A DNA stretch of 64,000 nt from CAWALV01 sp963782965 (GCA_963782965.1 CAWALV010000006.1:1674001-1738000), one strand, 5' to 3'; counted from the first letter of the stretch, positions 1-8,723 are shown. Notes: a model not told the origin generated them from the sequence alone. Translations and numbers: made by a program.

Positions 1-1596
1 GTAGCCGACCAGGTTGAAGCCGAGCTTCTCCAGATAGGGCGTGAGACCGGCGGCGTCGAAGTACTCGGTCACGACCTTCGAACCGGGGGCCAGGGTGGTC
101 TTCACCCATGGCTTGCGCGTCAGCCCCTTCTCGACGGCGTTCTTCGCGAGCAACGCGGCGCCGACCATCACCGACGGATTGGACGTGTTGGTGCAGCTGG
201 TGATCGCCGCGATGACGACCGCGCCGTGGTCGACCTCGACCGTGCTGCCGTCGGCCAGGGTCACGCGTACCGGGTTGCTGGGCCGACCCGCGTCGCGAAC
301 CGCCGGCGCACCGGCGGGCTTGTCGCCGGGTTGCTCGTGGTTGACGGCGAGCGGGTCGCTGGCCGGGAAGGACTCATCCGAACCTTCGTCGATCGAAGCG
401 CCGGACGGCGCGGGCTGCACGTAGCCGCCGAGCACCGCACGAAACGATGTCTTCGCATCGGTGAGGGCCACCCGGTCCTGCGGCCGTTTCGGGCCGGCGA
501 GGGACGGCACGACGGTCGCCAGATCGAGTTCGAGGCGCTCGGAGTAGTCGGCCTCGACCGTCGGGTCGTGCCACAGGCCCTGCTCCTTCGCGTAAGCCTC
601 GACCAGCGCTATCCGCTCGGGCGCGCGGCCGGTGAAGCGCAGGTAGCGAAGGGTTTCGTCGTCGATCGGGAAGAAGGCACAGGTGGAGCCGTACTCGGGA
701 CTCATGTTGCCGATCGTGGCCCGGTTGGCGAGGGGGACGTTGCTCACGCCCGGGCCGTAGAACTCGACGAACTTCCCTACGACGCCCTGCTTCCTCAACA
801 TCTCGGTCACGGTGAGGACGAGGTCGGTCGCCGTGGCGCCTTCCGGCATCTCGCCGGCCAGCTTGAAGCCGACGACTTTCGGGATGAGCATGCTGATCGG
901 TTGCCCGAGCATGGCTGCTTCGGCTTCGATCCCCCCGACGCCCCACCCCAGCACCGACAACCCGTTGACCATCGTCGTATGCGAGTCGGTGCCCACCAGC
1001 GTGTCGGGATAGGCCACGCCATCACGGTCGAAGACCACCCGCGAGAGATATTCGAGGTTGACCTGGTGGCAGATACCGGTGTCGGGCGGGACGACCTGGA
1101 AGTTGTCGAACGCCTGCTGGCCCCACCGCAGGAACTGGTAGCGCTCCTTGTTCCGCTCGAACTCCAAGTCGGCGTTGCGCACGAACGCGTCTTCGCGCCC
1201 GAAGACGTCGGCGATCACCGAATGGTCGATCACGAGTTCGGCCGGGCTGAGTGGGTTGATCTTCGCCGGCTCGCCGCCGAGCGAGACCATCGCTTCCCGC
1301 ATCGCCGCGAGGTCGACCACGCACGGCACGCCGGTGAAGTCCTGCATGAGCACCCGAGCCGGCGTGAACTGGATCTCGGTGTCGGGCTCGGCGGACGGAT
1401 CCCAGCCGGCGAGCGCCTGGACATGCTCGGCGGTGATGTTCGCGCCGTCTTGGGTGCGCAGCAGGTTCTCGAGCAGCACCTTCAGCGAGTACGGCAACCG
1501 CTGCGCGCCGGGGACGGCGTCGAGCCGGTGGATCTGGTAGGCCGTCGAGCCCACCTGCAGGGTGCTGCGGCTGGCGAAACTGTCCCGACTCTCCAC
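1..1596 (-). CDS. acnA: aconitate hydratase (aconitase A), 3' end cut by window edge
   Basis: TCA-cycle enzyme interconverting citrate and isocitrate with a [4Fe-4S] cluster, cytoplasmic. The minus-strand frame is open from the GTG at 1596 to the window edge, giving the first 532 residues of a protein that is normally about 900. The N-terminus reads VESRDSFASRSTLQVG, followed by family sequence such as LPYSLKVLLENLLR, QDFTGVPCVVDLAAMR, GTDSHTTMVNGL and GVGGIEAEAAMLGQP. The first cluster cysteine is C468 in TSCTNTSNPSVM. The GTG start has a purine-rich ribosome-binding site (GAGAGGAAG) about 5 nt upstream. A low-complexity insert (about residues 395-425, with SIDEGSDESFPASDP) is typical of actinobacterial AcnA. 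Two AcnR-like sites lie just upstream. The cluster ligands C-terminal to C468 lie outside the window. Confidence 0.97.
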   Translation of the reverse strand, partial: MESRDSFASRSTLQVGSTAYQIHRLDAVPGAQRLPYSLKVLLENLLRTQDGANITAEHVQALAGWDPSAEPDTEIQFTPARVLMQDFTGVPCVVDLAAMREAMVSLGGEPAKINPLSPAELVIDHSVIADVFGREDAFVRNADLEFERNKERYQFLRWGQQAFDNFQVVPPDTGICHQVNLEYLSRVVFDRDGVAYPDTLVGTDSHTTMVNGLSVLGWGVGGIEAEAAMLGQPISMLIPKVVGFKLAGEMPEGATATDLVLTVTEMLRKQGVVGKFVEFYGPGVSNVPLANRATIGNMSPEYGSTCAFFPIDDETLRYLRFTGRAPERIALVEAYAKEQGLWHDPTVEADYSERLELDLATVVPSLAGPKRPQDRVALTDAKTSFRAVLGGYVQPAPSGASIDEGSDESFPASDPLAVNHEQPGDKPAGAPAVRDAGRPSNPVRVTLADGSTVEVDHGAVVIAAITSCTNTSNPSVMVGAALLAKNAVEKGLTRKPWVKTTLAPGSKVVTEYFDAAGLTPYLEKLGFNLVGY

Positions 1597-1635
1597 TGCT
1601 TCTTCCTCTCTGCGCGGCACCTCACGGAGTCCAAG

Positions 1636-1679
1636 CAGGACAAGCGTACGGCTAGGCTTCAAACAGTACAAGCGTACGG
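1636..1679. promoter_or_regulatory. two AcnR-like operator sites in the acnA promoter
   Basis: Two near-identical copies occur 28 nt apart: CAGGACAAGCGTACGG at 1636-1651 and CAGTACAAGCGTACGG at 1664-1679. Each matches the remembered AcnR consensus CAGNACnnnCGTACTG except at one position. Read on the minus strand toward acnA, TTGTAC and TACGCT separated by 17 nt could be the -35 and -10 elements, one in each repeat. Repressor binding would then cover the promoter. The consensus is from memory of Corynebacterium work; the repeats themselves are directly visible. Confidence 0.6.
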
Positions 1680-1694
1680 CTTGGCCTTCGACCC

Positions 1695-2132
1695 TCAGCC
1701 CGGTGGCCGGACGTGGAACGCCACCATCCAATCCTCGTGAGTCTCCCCGTCGATCTCCAACCGCCAGGCGTAACGACCCGGCGGCAGTTGCATCCCCGGT
1801 CCGATGGATACCACCACCGGCACGTCGAGTGTGATTCCTTCCGGCGCGCCGGGTGGACGCTGCACCGCCACCATCTGCTCATGGACCATCGGCTGCCGCG
1901 CCTCCGGCGGCCCGACCAACACCGCGCGCCCGTCGGCGTTTTCGAGCCGGAGTCGAAGCTGATGCGGGCGTTGGGTTTGATGCCACGAGACGTGCACCAA
2001 GACGACGATCGCCTGGGCGGGCAACGCGCCGCCCGGCCCACCGCCCACGACGGTCCAGCCAGCGCCCAGAATGTGCACCTTGCCGGCCGGGTCGACCTGC
2101 GCGGCGTCACAGAGGAGCAGCGTCGCCTTCAT
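1695..2132 (-). CDS. DUF6941-like protein of unknown function
   Basis: Predicted 145-residue protein starting MKATLLLCDAAQVDPAGKVH, a form I associate with the small actinobacterial DUF6941 family. No catalytic motif, signal peptide or membrane segment is visible; the sequence looks like a compact beta-rich cytoplasmic domain (HILGAGWTVV, AIVVLVHVSWHQT, YAWRLEIDGE). The ATG at 2132 overlaps the end of the upstream methyltransferase gene (stop at 2129-2131), so translation is probably coupled. The family name is from memory and the function is unknown. Confidence 0.8.
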   Translation of the reverse strand: MKATLLLCDAAQVDPAGKVHILGAGWTVVGGGPGGALPAQAIVVLVHVSWHQTQRPHQLRLRLENADGRAVLVGPPEARQPMVHEQMVAVQRPPGAPEGITLDVPVVVSIGPGMQLPPGRYAWRLEIDGETHEDWMVAFHVRPPG

Positions 2133-3409
2133 CGCTCGCCCGCCGCCGTCGCCGAGTCCTGCGGCTCGAGGAACGCGATGCACTCGACGTGGTGCGTCTG
2201 GGGGAACAGGTCGAACGCGCGCAGTTGCGCCAACCGGTAGCCGCGGTCGGCGAACGTCGCGAGGTCGCGCGCCAGCGCGGCCGGATCGCAGGCGACATAG
2301 GCGACCGCCCGGGGCCGCAACCGGCAGATGTCGCCGACGACCTTGGCGCCGGCTCCGGACCGCGGCGGGTCGAGGACGACGATGTCGACCGGCTCGTCGA
2401 CCGCATGCACGCCGGCCAGCATGGCCGCGACGTCGGCCTGCACCGTGCGAACCGGTGCGCCACCGGCACCGGCCGGATCGGCGAGATTCACCCGCGCATC
2501 GGCGACGGCGCGGGTGGCCGACTCGACCGCGGTGACCGCCCCGGCGGGTCCGACTGCTGCCGCGAGGGCCCCGGCGAAGACCCCCACCCCGGCGTACAGG
2601 TCGAGCGCACGCTCGCCGGGCCGCACGTGGATTCCGTCCAGGACCGCCTCGACCAGGACGTCGGAGGCGGCGGGATGCACCTGCCAGAACCCGCCCGCGC
2701 TGACCCGCCACTCACGGCCGGCGGCCCGCTCGACGAGGTAGCGGTCGCCGCGATGGCGCACGTGGCGTCGATCGCGCCTATCGCGCACCTGGCGCACCTG
2801 GCCAACCCGGTCGTCGCGCAGCGTCTCGCTCACCACCCGGGTGTTCGACGCCACGCCGACGGCCACGGCCACCTCCGCGGCGTCCGGCCAACGCCGCGAC
2901 TCGACCCCGGCCTCCTCGACCTGCGGGTGCGCGATGGGGCAATGGTCGACCGGGACGACGTGGTGCGAGCGAGCCCGCCGGAAGCCGGCCCGGCCCTGCG
3001 GGTCGACGGCGAAGCGGACCCGGGTCCGCCACCCGAATCCATCGCCGGGCAGCGGCTCGACCACGACGTCGCGGTCGATGCCCGCCAGCCGGCGCAACTG
3101 CTCACCGACCACCATTGCCTTGAGTTCGCGCTGATAGTGCGCAGCGGCGTGTTGCCAATCGCAGCCACCGCAACCGCCGGCCGTGGCGACCGGGCAGGGT
3201 GCCTGAATGCGGTAGGGCGAGGCCGTCAACACCTCGACGGCATCGGCCCGGGCGAAATGCTTGGTCTGGTCGGTGACGAGCACGCGCACTCGCTCGCCCG
3301 GAAGCGCGTGGCGCACGAAGAGCACCTGCCCCTCGTGACGAGCCACGCAGGAACCACCGTGGGCAGGCGGCCCTATCTCGACGTCGAGGATCGCACCGAC
3401 GACGGTCAC
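2129..3409 (-). CDS. TRAM-domain class I SAM-dependent RNA m5U methyltransferase (TrmA/RlmD family)
   Basis: Predicted 426-residue RNA uridine-5 methyltransferase. An N-terminal TRAM domain (about residues 1-57) precedes a cysteine cluster (CPVATAGGCGGCDWQH) resembling the Fe-S site of RumA enzymes. The C-terminal half has the SAM site LDLYAGVGVFAG, the LDPPRSGAG motif and the catalytic-cysteine motif YVACDPAALARDL. The GTG start at 3409 overlaps the upstream transporter stop in the form GTGA. A run of Arg/His/Asp around RQVRDRRDRRHVRHRGDR looks like a short repeat expansion in the linker. The same order (methyltransferase, APC transporter, ceoB, ceoC) is remembered from M. tuberculosis Rv2689c-Rv2692. 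Whether the substrate is 23S rRNA or tRNA cannot be read here. Confidence 0.93.
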   Translation of the reverse strand: MTVVGAILDVEIGPPAHGGSCVARHEGQVLFVRHALPGERVRVLVTDQTKHFARADAVEVLTASPYRIQAPCPVATAGGCGGCDWQHAAAHYQRELKAMVVGEQLRRLAGIDRDVVVEPLPGDGFGWRTRVRFAVDPQGRAGFRRARSHHVVPVDHCPIAHPQVEEAGVESRRWPDAAEVAVAVGVASNTRVVSETLRDDRVGQVRQVRDRRDRRHVRHRGDRYLVERAAGREWRVSAGGFWQVHPAASDVLVEAVLDGIHVRPGERALDLYAGVGVFAGALAAAVGPAGAVTAVESATRAVADARVNLADPAGAGGAPVRTVQADVAAMLAGVHAVDEPVDIVVLDPPRSGAGAKVVGDICRLRPRAVAYVACDPAALARDLATFADRGYRLAQLRAFDLFPQTHHVECIAFLEPQDSATAAGER

Positions 3410-5457
3410 GGCTCGGGCGTCCGTGCCTTGGCGCCGGGCTGTGTCTTGTGCTGGTCGGCGTCCGCGTGTTGGGCCGGCACCGAGCCGCCATTGGCGGCGT
3501 CTTCCAGTTGCTCGGCCATGAGCTGAGAAGAGTGCAGCTGGTAGGGCACGCTGACCACCATGACGCCTGGAGTGAAGAGCAGCCGCCCCTTGAGGCGCAA
3601 CGCGCTCTGGTTGTGCAGCAGCTGTTCCCACCAGCGGCCGACGACGTACTCGGGGATGAACACGGTGATGACGTCGCGCGGGCTGGAGCGTCGGATGCTG
3701 CGCACGTAAGCGATGATCGGCCTGGTCACCTCGCGGTAAGGAGAGGCCAGGACCTTCAGCGGCACCGGCAGATTGTGCTGTTCCCACTCGCTTTCGAGTG
3801 TGGCGGTCTCGTCGGCGTCGACGTTGACCGTCACGGCTTCCAGCACGGATGGCCTCGTCGCACGAGCATAGGCAAGGGCACGAAGCGCCGGCCTGTGCAA
3901 CTTCGACAGCAACACGATCGCGTGCACTCGGGCCGGCAGCACCGTCTCGGTCTGCAGGTCGGCGAAGAGTTCGTCGCGCACCCGGTCGTAGTGCCGCCTG
4001 ATGCCGCGCATCATCAAGAAGATGACGACCATCGCGGCAACCGAGATCCAAGCGCCGGCAAGGAATTTCGTGATGAGGACGACCACCAGCACGACCCCGG
4101 TCATCCCGGCACCGAAGCCGTTGATCGCCCGCGAACGCATCATCTGACGCCGGCGGCCGGAATCCTGTTCGGTGCGCAGGAGCCGGTTCCAGTGCCGCAC
4201 CATGCCGGTCTGGCTGCTGGTGAACGACACGAAGACGCCGACGATGTAGAGCTGGATGAGCTGCGTGGTCTGCGCGCGAAACGCAACGATGAGCACCATG
4301 GCGAAGCCGGCCAGCAGGATGATCCCGTTGCTGAACGCGAGCCGGTCACCGCGAGTGTGCAGCTGGCGCGGCAAGTAACCGTCGCGCGCCAGAATCGAGC
4401 CGAGCACGGGAAACCCGTTGAACGCCGTGTTCGCGGCCAGAATGAGGATGACGCCGGTGGCCGCCGTCACGAGGTAGAACCCGGGCGAGAATCCGGTGAA
4501 GATCGCCTTCGCCAGTTGGCCGATGATCGGGTCCTGGGTCGAGTCGAACTTGCGCACATGAGACATCCGCGCCAACACGATGACCGAGAACATCATGGTG
4601 AGCGCGATCGTGCCGAGCATGAGCAGCGTCGTCGCGGCATTCTTGCTCTTCGGCGGCCGGAATGCGGGCACTCCGTTGGAGATCGCCTCGACACCGGTGA
4701 GCGCCGCGCTACCCGAGGAGAACGCTTTGAGGATCAGGAACCCGCCGAGCAGCCCGGTGATGCCGTGGGAGTAGTGCGTCGAGACGGGCACCGAGAGCCC
4801 GGCGGTCTCGGCACGCGGCAGAGTGCCGACGACCTCCCGCACGAACCCGACGATCGACATGCCGATGATCGAGAACATGAACACGTACGTCGGGATCGCG
4901 AACGCGGTACCCGACTCGCGCACGCCGCGCAGGTTCATGGCCATCAAGACGAGCACCATGGCGAGGGCCACGACGACCGTGTGCCCGTGCAATGACGGTA
5001 TGGCGGACGCCGCGTAGTCGGCGCCGGACGAGATCGACACCGCCACGGTCAGGACGTAGTCGACGAGCAACGCGCTGGCGACGGTCAGGCCGGCGAAGTC
5101 ACCGAGGTTCGTCGTCGCGACTTCGTAGTCCCCGCCGCCGGAGTCGTATGCCCGGACGTTCTGCCGGTACGACGCGACGACCGTCATCATCACGATGCCC
5201 ACCGCGATGGCGATCTTCCAGGAGTAGGCATAGGCGGCCAGCCCGGCCGACGACAGGGTGAGGAAGATTTCGTCGGGGGCGTAGGCGACCGAGGACAGCG
5301 CGTCGCTGGCAAAGACCGGCAAGGCGATCCGCTTCGGCAACAACGTCTCGCCGAGCCGGTCGCTGCGCAGGGCACGGCCGACGAAGAGCCGCTTGGCTAT
5401 CCCGCCAGTTGTAGGCACGGCGACGATGCTAGTGGCGGTCCGACGCCGACCTCTCAT
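3406..5457 (-). CDS. APC-family transporter resembling the K+ importer KimA (YdaO)
   Basis: Predicted 683-residue membrane protein with about 12 hydrophobic segments over roughly residues 45-500 and a soluble C-terminal domain. Segments such as AYDSGGGDYEVATTNLGD and LLVDYVLTVAVSISSGAD closely resemble KimA-type potassium importers rather than amino-acid permeases. It is divergent from ceoB-ceoC, which encode RCK/TrkA-type nucleotide-binding proteins, fitting a potassium role. The ATG at 5457 (MRGRRRTATS) is preferred; a GTG at 5418 (VPTTGGIAKRLF) is an alternative. The C-terminal domain would be the place for nucleotide control in KimA homologues, but I see no c-di-AMP riboswitch in the 124-nt leader. 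Family assignment is secure; substrate is inferred. Confidence 0.88.
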   Translation of the reverse strand: MRGRRRTATSIVAVPTTGGIAKRLFVGRALRSDRLGETLLPKRIALPVFASDALSSVAYAPDEIFLTLSSAGLAAYAYSWKIAIAVGIVMMTVVASYRQNVRAYDSGGGDYEVATTNLGDFAGLTVASALLVDYVLTVAVSISSGADYAASAIPSLHGHTVVVALAMVLVLMAMNLRGVRESGTAFAIPTYVFMFSIIGMSIVGFVREVVGTLPRAETAGLSVPVSTHYSHGITGLLGGFLILKAFSSGSAALTGVEAISNGVPAFRPPKSKNAATTLLMLGTIALTMMFSVIVLARMSHVRKFDSTQDPIIGQLAKAIFTGFSPGFYLVTAATGVILILAANTAFNGFPVLGSILARDGYLPRQLHTRGDRLAFSNGIILLAGFAMVLIVAFRAQTTQLIQLYIVGVFVSFTSSQTGMVRHWNRLLRTEQDSGRRRQMMRSRAINGFGAGMTGVVLVVVLITKFLAGAWISVAAMVVIFLMMRGIRRHYDRVRDELFADLQTETVLPARVHAIVLLSKLHRPALRALAYARATRPSVLEAVTVNVDADETATLESEWEQHNLPVPLKVLASPYREVTRPIIAYVRSIRRSSPRDVITVFIPEYVVGRWWEQLLHNQSALRLKGRLLFTPGVMVVSVPYQLHSSQLMAEQLEDAANGGSVPAQHADADQHKTQPGAKARTPEP

Positions 5458-5581
5458 CCGACGGCCCGCCTGCCGGTATCCCGATGGTTGCCCCTGGTGG
5501 GCACTCCCAACGGTGTAGCGTTCGGCAGGCAGCCTCACGCTGCGTTCAGTGTCGTCGTCCGGAAAGGCAGCACAGACCTCC

Positions 5582-6247
5582 GTGCATGTCGTGATCTTGG
5601 GCTGCGGACGAGTCGGCTCTACTTTGGCCGACAGCCTGGAGCGGCTGGAACACTCGGTTGCCGTCATCGACCAGGACGCGCACTCCTTTCGGCGCCTTCC
5701 GCCCGACTTCCGCGGCCGCAAAGTACACGGATTCGGGCTCAACCGGGCGGTACTCGAGGAATCGGGAATCCGCCAGGCCAGCGCGTTCGCGGCGGTGAGC
5801 AACGGCGACAACTCCAACATCATCGCGGCCCGGGTGGCGCGCGAGACCTTCGGCGTCGAGAACGTCGTTGCGCGGATCTACGACATTCGCCGCGCCGAGA
5901 TCTACCAACGCCTCGGCATCCCGACCGTGGCGACCGTGAAGTGGACCGCCGACCAGATGTTGCGCCGGGTACTGCCGGCCGGGGCGCAGGCCCTGTGGCG
6001 CGACCCGACCGGAACGGTGCAGCTGTCCGAGGTACACGTCGACCCGTCGTGGATCGGCCACCGGGTCGCCGAGCTGGAGACCGCCGCCGGGGTGCGAGTC
6101 GCGTTCCTCACCCGGTTCGGGTCCGGCGTCCTGCCGTCCGCCGACACGATCGTGCAGGAAGGCGATCTGGTTCACGTCGTCGTCCGTGACGACGCGAGCG
6201 AACGTGCCAGCGACATCCTCGGCGCGCGACATGAGGAGCACGGCTGA
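5582..6247 (+). CDS. ceoB: TrkA/RCK-type potassium-regulatory protein CeoB
   Basis: Predicted 221-residue cytoplasmic RCK protein. It has a Rossmann TrkA-N domain with GCGRVGSTLADSLE and the acidic end of strand 2 (VAVIDQD), then a TrkA-C-like half from about residue 140 (VQLSEVHVDPSWIGHRV). Such proteins bind NAD(H) or nucleotides and gate potassium transporters. The GTG at 5582 gives the conserved VHVVILGCGRVGSTL N-terminus; a GTG at 5549 would add 11 residues and cannot be excluded. The stop overlaps the ceoC start by one nucleotide (TGATG). Together with the divergent KimA-like gene this forms a potassium homeostasis locus. Confidence 0.92.
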   Translation: MHVVILGCGRVGSTLADSLERLEHSVAVIDQDAHSFRRLPPDFRGRKVHGFGLNRAVLEESGIRQASAFAAVSNGDNSNIIAARVARETFGVENVVARIYDIRRAEIYQRLGIPTVATVKWTADQMLRRVLPAGAQALWRDPTGTVQLSEVHVDPSWIGHRVAELETAAGVRVAFLTRFGSGVLPSADTIVQEGDLVHVVVRDDASERASDILGARHEEHG

Positions 6248-6909
6248 TGAAGGTCGCCATCGCCGGCGCCGGCGCGGTCGGTCGATCCATCGCCGCCGAA
6301 CTGGTCGACAACGGGCACGAGGTCCTGGTCATCGAGAAGGACAGCCGTGCGGTCGACGTCGACGCGATCCCGCGCGCCGAATGGCTGCTCGCCGACGCCT
6401 GCGAGATAGCCAGCCTCGACGAGGTCGGGCTCGACGAGTGCCAGATCGTGATCGCCTGCACCGGCGACGACAAGGTGAACCTGGTCGTCTCGCTTCTCGC
6501 CAAGACCGAGTACGGCGTGCCCCGGGTGGTCGCGCGGGTCAACGACCCCGGCAACGAGTGGCTGTTCGACGAGTCGTGGGGCGTCGACGTAGCGGTGTCG
6601 ACGCCGCGGCTGCTCTCGGCGCTGGTCGAGGAGGCCGTGAGCGTCGGTGACCTCGTGCGCCTGATGACCTTCCGGCAGGGTCAGGCGAACCTGGTCGAAT
6701 GGACACTGCCATCGAACGCACCGTTCATCGGGCAACGCGTCGGCTCGGTGCACTGGCCGGCCGACACGGCTCTCGTCGTCATCCTGCGCGACGGCCGAGT
6801 CATCGTGCCCAGTACGGACGATCCGCTCGAAGGAGGCGACGAGCTGCTCTTCGTCGCCGCGCCCGAAGTCGAGGACGACCTGCGTGCGCTGCTCATGGGC
6901 GGAGTCTGA
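6247..6909 (+). CDS. ceoC: TrkA/RCK-type potassium-regulatory protein CeoC
   Basis: Predicted 220-residue partner of CeoB. The N-terminal Rossmann motif is GAGAVGRSIAAEL, with VLVIEKD at the end of strand 2; a TrkA-C domain follows from about residue 135 (LVEWTLPSNAPFIGQRV). It starts at the ATG at 6247, which shares one base with the ceoB stop, so the two are co-translated. It probably assembles with CeoB on a potassium channel or importer. It ends 7 nt from the convergent OB-fold gene. Length and order match remembered Rv2692. Confidence 0.94.
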   Translation: MKVAIAGAGAVGRSIAAELVDNGHEVLVIEKDSRAVDVDAIPRAEWLLADACEIASLDEVGLDECQIVIACTGDDKVNLVVSLLAKTEYGVPRVVARVNDPGNEWLFDESWGVDVAVSTPRLLSALVEEAVSVGDLVRLMTFRQGQANLVEWTLPSNAPFIGQRVGSVHWPADTALVVILRDGRVIVPSTDDPLEGGDELLFVAAPEVEDDLRALLMGGV

Positions 6910-6916
6910 CGCGCTG

Positions 6917-7345
6917 TCACACCCCGCTGGGGCGCAACTCGTACTTCGGGTTGAACATCACCCGGTGCCCATCGCGCTGGGTGATCCGGCCCTCTGCTCG
7001 TAGCGTGCGACCGGGCTCGACGCCGGGAATGCGCCGCCGACCGATCCACACCAACTCCAGGCTGCCCGAGCCGTCCCACAGCTCGGCTTGCAGGCAGGGC
7101 GATTGCCCACGCGGCTGGATCGTGACCGTTCGTAGCATGCCGACGACGCATACCTGTTGGCGATCAGCACAACGCCCGACAGGGGTCCCGCCGCTGCCGA
7201 GTGCAAGCTCCTGATGCTGCTCGGCGTCCAAGACGTGCTCGGGACTGGTCAAGCGGTGGAGCGCGCGTCGCAGCGCACCCTGCGGGCGGGGTTCTTGCTC
7301 GCCGGGAGCCGCTGGCTCGACAGGTGCACGTTCGGTGTCAGTCAC
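6917..7345 (-). CDS. small OB-fold nucleic-acid-binding protein
   Basis: Predicted 142-residue protein. A disordered Pro/Glu-rich N-terminus (about residues 1-25) leads to a helix and then an OB-fold: VCVVGMLRTVTIQP, AELWDGSGSLELVWIGR, GRTLRAEGRITQRDG. This is the tRNA-anticodon-type OB domain seen in Rv2694c-like actinobacterial proteins. Single-stranded nucleic acid binding is expected, but no partner is known to me. It converges on ceoC with a 7-nt gap. The DUF3159 membrane protein that I recall beside it in mycobacteria is absent here. Confidence 0.9.
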   Translation of the reverse strand: MTDTERAPVEPAAPGEQEPRPQGALRRALHRLTSPEHVLDAEQHQELALGSGGTPVGRCADRQQVCVVGMLRTVTIQPRGQSPCLQAELWDGSGSLELVWIGRRRIPGVEPGRTLRAEGRITQRDGHRVMFNPKYELRPSGV

Positions 7346-7401
7346 GTTTCCTCAGCGTAGAGCAGGCCGGGCGGCGCCGGGCGGTAACCGTCAACGGGTC
7401 G

Positions 7402-8223
7402 TCAGCGGGTCTCTGTGATCTCCGGACCCCGCTCCGGCATCTCGATGCCTGGCGAGGCGGAACCGGGCGCGGCCTGAGCCTCGATGACCTCCTGCGGCAG
7501 CCGCAAGGGCAGCGGGTCGCGCGGAGCCATCGGCTCGTTCCCACGGACCACGACGACGCTGGTCAACACCGACTCCAAGACGCTCGCCTTCTTCGGATCG
7601 GTGGCGGCCGGGCCGCTGAGCAGGCCGCGCAAGAACCACCGCGGGCCGTCGAACCCGACGAACCGTAGGTGCTGGTCGACGGTCTGACCGGTCGGCGACT
7701 GGCTGCGCACCCGCGCCCGAAGCTCCAGGCCGAGTAGCCCGTCGACCTCCGTCGCCTCGCCACCCGCCGTCCGTACCGAATCGGCGATCTCGGCCCGCAC
7801 GTCGTCCCAGATGCCTTCGCCGCGCGGAGCCGCGAAGGCCAGGATCTGCACCGTGCTGCCGCCGTGCAGGATGGTCGCCGCCACCGGTTGCCGCTCGTCG
7901 TTCAGCTCGATCCGCACCTCGGTCTGCGGCAGGATCGGCACCCGGATGCTGCCGAGGTCGAGACGGGGCAGCGCAGCCTCTTCAGGCGCCTCGCCCGAAC
8001 CACCCGAACTCTCGACGGCTTCGCTCACGTCGAGCGGACGTCGCCGAACCGGCTCCGCGGCGTCGCCCGCACCTGGCTGGTCGGCACCTGGCTGGTCGGC
8101 AGCTGGCTGGTCGTTGGCTGTCTGGTCGGCAAGGGCGTCGTCGCCGGCATCGAGCGGGACGTCGGCCTCCTTGCCGCGCCCGGCGCGGCCGCCCGACCCG
8201 GACCGCCGAGGCAGCTTTGGCAT
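7402..8223 (-). CDS. DUF3710 family protein
   Basis: Predicted 273-residue actinobacterial protein of unknown function. The first 75 or so residues are acidic and low-complexity, including a short repeat (DQPGADQPGA) encoded by in-frame 15-nt repeats. The globular DUF3710 part starts near LPRLDLGSIRVPILP and includes GLELRARVRSQSPTG and GPRWFLRGLLSG. The ATG at 8223 shares one base with the dut stop (TGATG) and has GGAGG six bases upstream, so it is preferred to the GTG at 8226. The next gene upstream is dut, as remembered for Rv2696c/Rv2697c. Confidence 0.93.
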   Translation of the reverse strand: MPKLPRRSGSGGRAGRGKEADVPLDAGDDALADQTANDQPAADQPGADQPGAGDAAEPVRRRPLDVSEAVESSGGSGEAPEEAALPRLDLGSIRVPILPQTEVRIELNDERQPVAATILHGGSTVQILAFAAPRGEGIWDDVRAEIADSVRTAGGEATEVDGLLGLELRARVRSQSPTGQTVDQHLRFVGFDGPRWFLRGLLSGPAATDPKKASVLESVLTSVVVVRGNEPMAPRDPLPLRLPQEVIEAQAAPGSASPGIEMPERGPEITETR

Positions 8224-8723
8224 CACGAACCTCCGTCTTCGGCAGCAGCGAGCGGGTCTGCTCGCAGGTCTTGAATCGAGGCGTGCCCGCCGGTGGAGCC
8301 GTGCCCACCCTCGCCGCGGTCAGAACCCGGCAGTTCTTCGACCACGTGGAAGCGGGCCCGCTCGACCCGTTGAAAGACCAGCTGCGCGATCCGATCGCCG
8401 CGGCGCAGCCGCACCGGCTCGGAAGGGTCGAGGTTGACCACGATGACCTTCACCTCGCCGCGGTAGCCGGCATCGATCGTGCCGGGCGCGTTGACCAGCG
8501 CGACCCCGCAGCGAGCTGCCAGGCCCGAGCGGGGATGCACGAAAGCCGCGTAACCATCGGGCATCGCGATGGCGATGCCGGTCGGCACGACGGCTCGCTC
8601 GCCCGGCGCCAGCTCGACGTCAACCGTTGTCACCAGATCGGCGCCGGCGTCGCCGGGGTGCGCGTAGCTCGGCAAGGGCACCTGCGGGTCGAGACGACGA
8701 ACGAGCACCGGTACGTCGTTCAC
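8223..8723 (-). CDS. dut: deoxyuridine 5'-triphosphate nucleotidohydrolase (dUTPase)
   Basis: Predicted 166-residue trimeric dUTPase that hydrolyses dUTP to dUMP and pyrophosphate, keeping uracil out of DNA and supplying dTMP synthesis. The motifs appear in order: PGDAGADL (1), PRSGLAARCGV (2), NAPGTIDAGYRGE (3, catalytic Asp and uracil-binding hairpin), RGDRIAQLVF (4) and the mobile C-terminal GGHGSTG (5). His replaces the usual aromatic residue in motif 5, a small oddity. The GTG start at 8723 overlaps the upstream thioesterase stop (GTGA) and is preceded by GGAGA. A short tail follows motif 5. Confidence 0.96.
   Translation of the reverse strand: MNDVPVLVRRLDPQVPLPSYAHPGDAGADLVTTVDVELAPGERAVVPTGIAIAMPDGYAAFVHPRSGLAARCGVALVNAPGTIDAGYRGEVKVIVVNLDPSEPVRLRRGDRIAQLVFQRVERARFHVVEELPGSDRGEGGHGSTGGHASIQDLRADPLAAAEDGGS

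Noticed and set aside
226..1740. Long plus-strand open frame opposite aconitase
   Set aside because: The minus strand encodes clear aconitase sequence; this frame is an Arg/His/Gly-rich antisense shadow common at high GC.
5458..5581. Possible c-di-AMP (ydaO) riboswitch upstream of the KimA-like gene
   Set aside because: The leader is too short and the conserved riboswitch sequence blocks were not seen.
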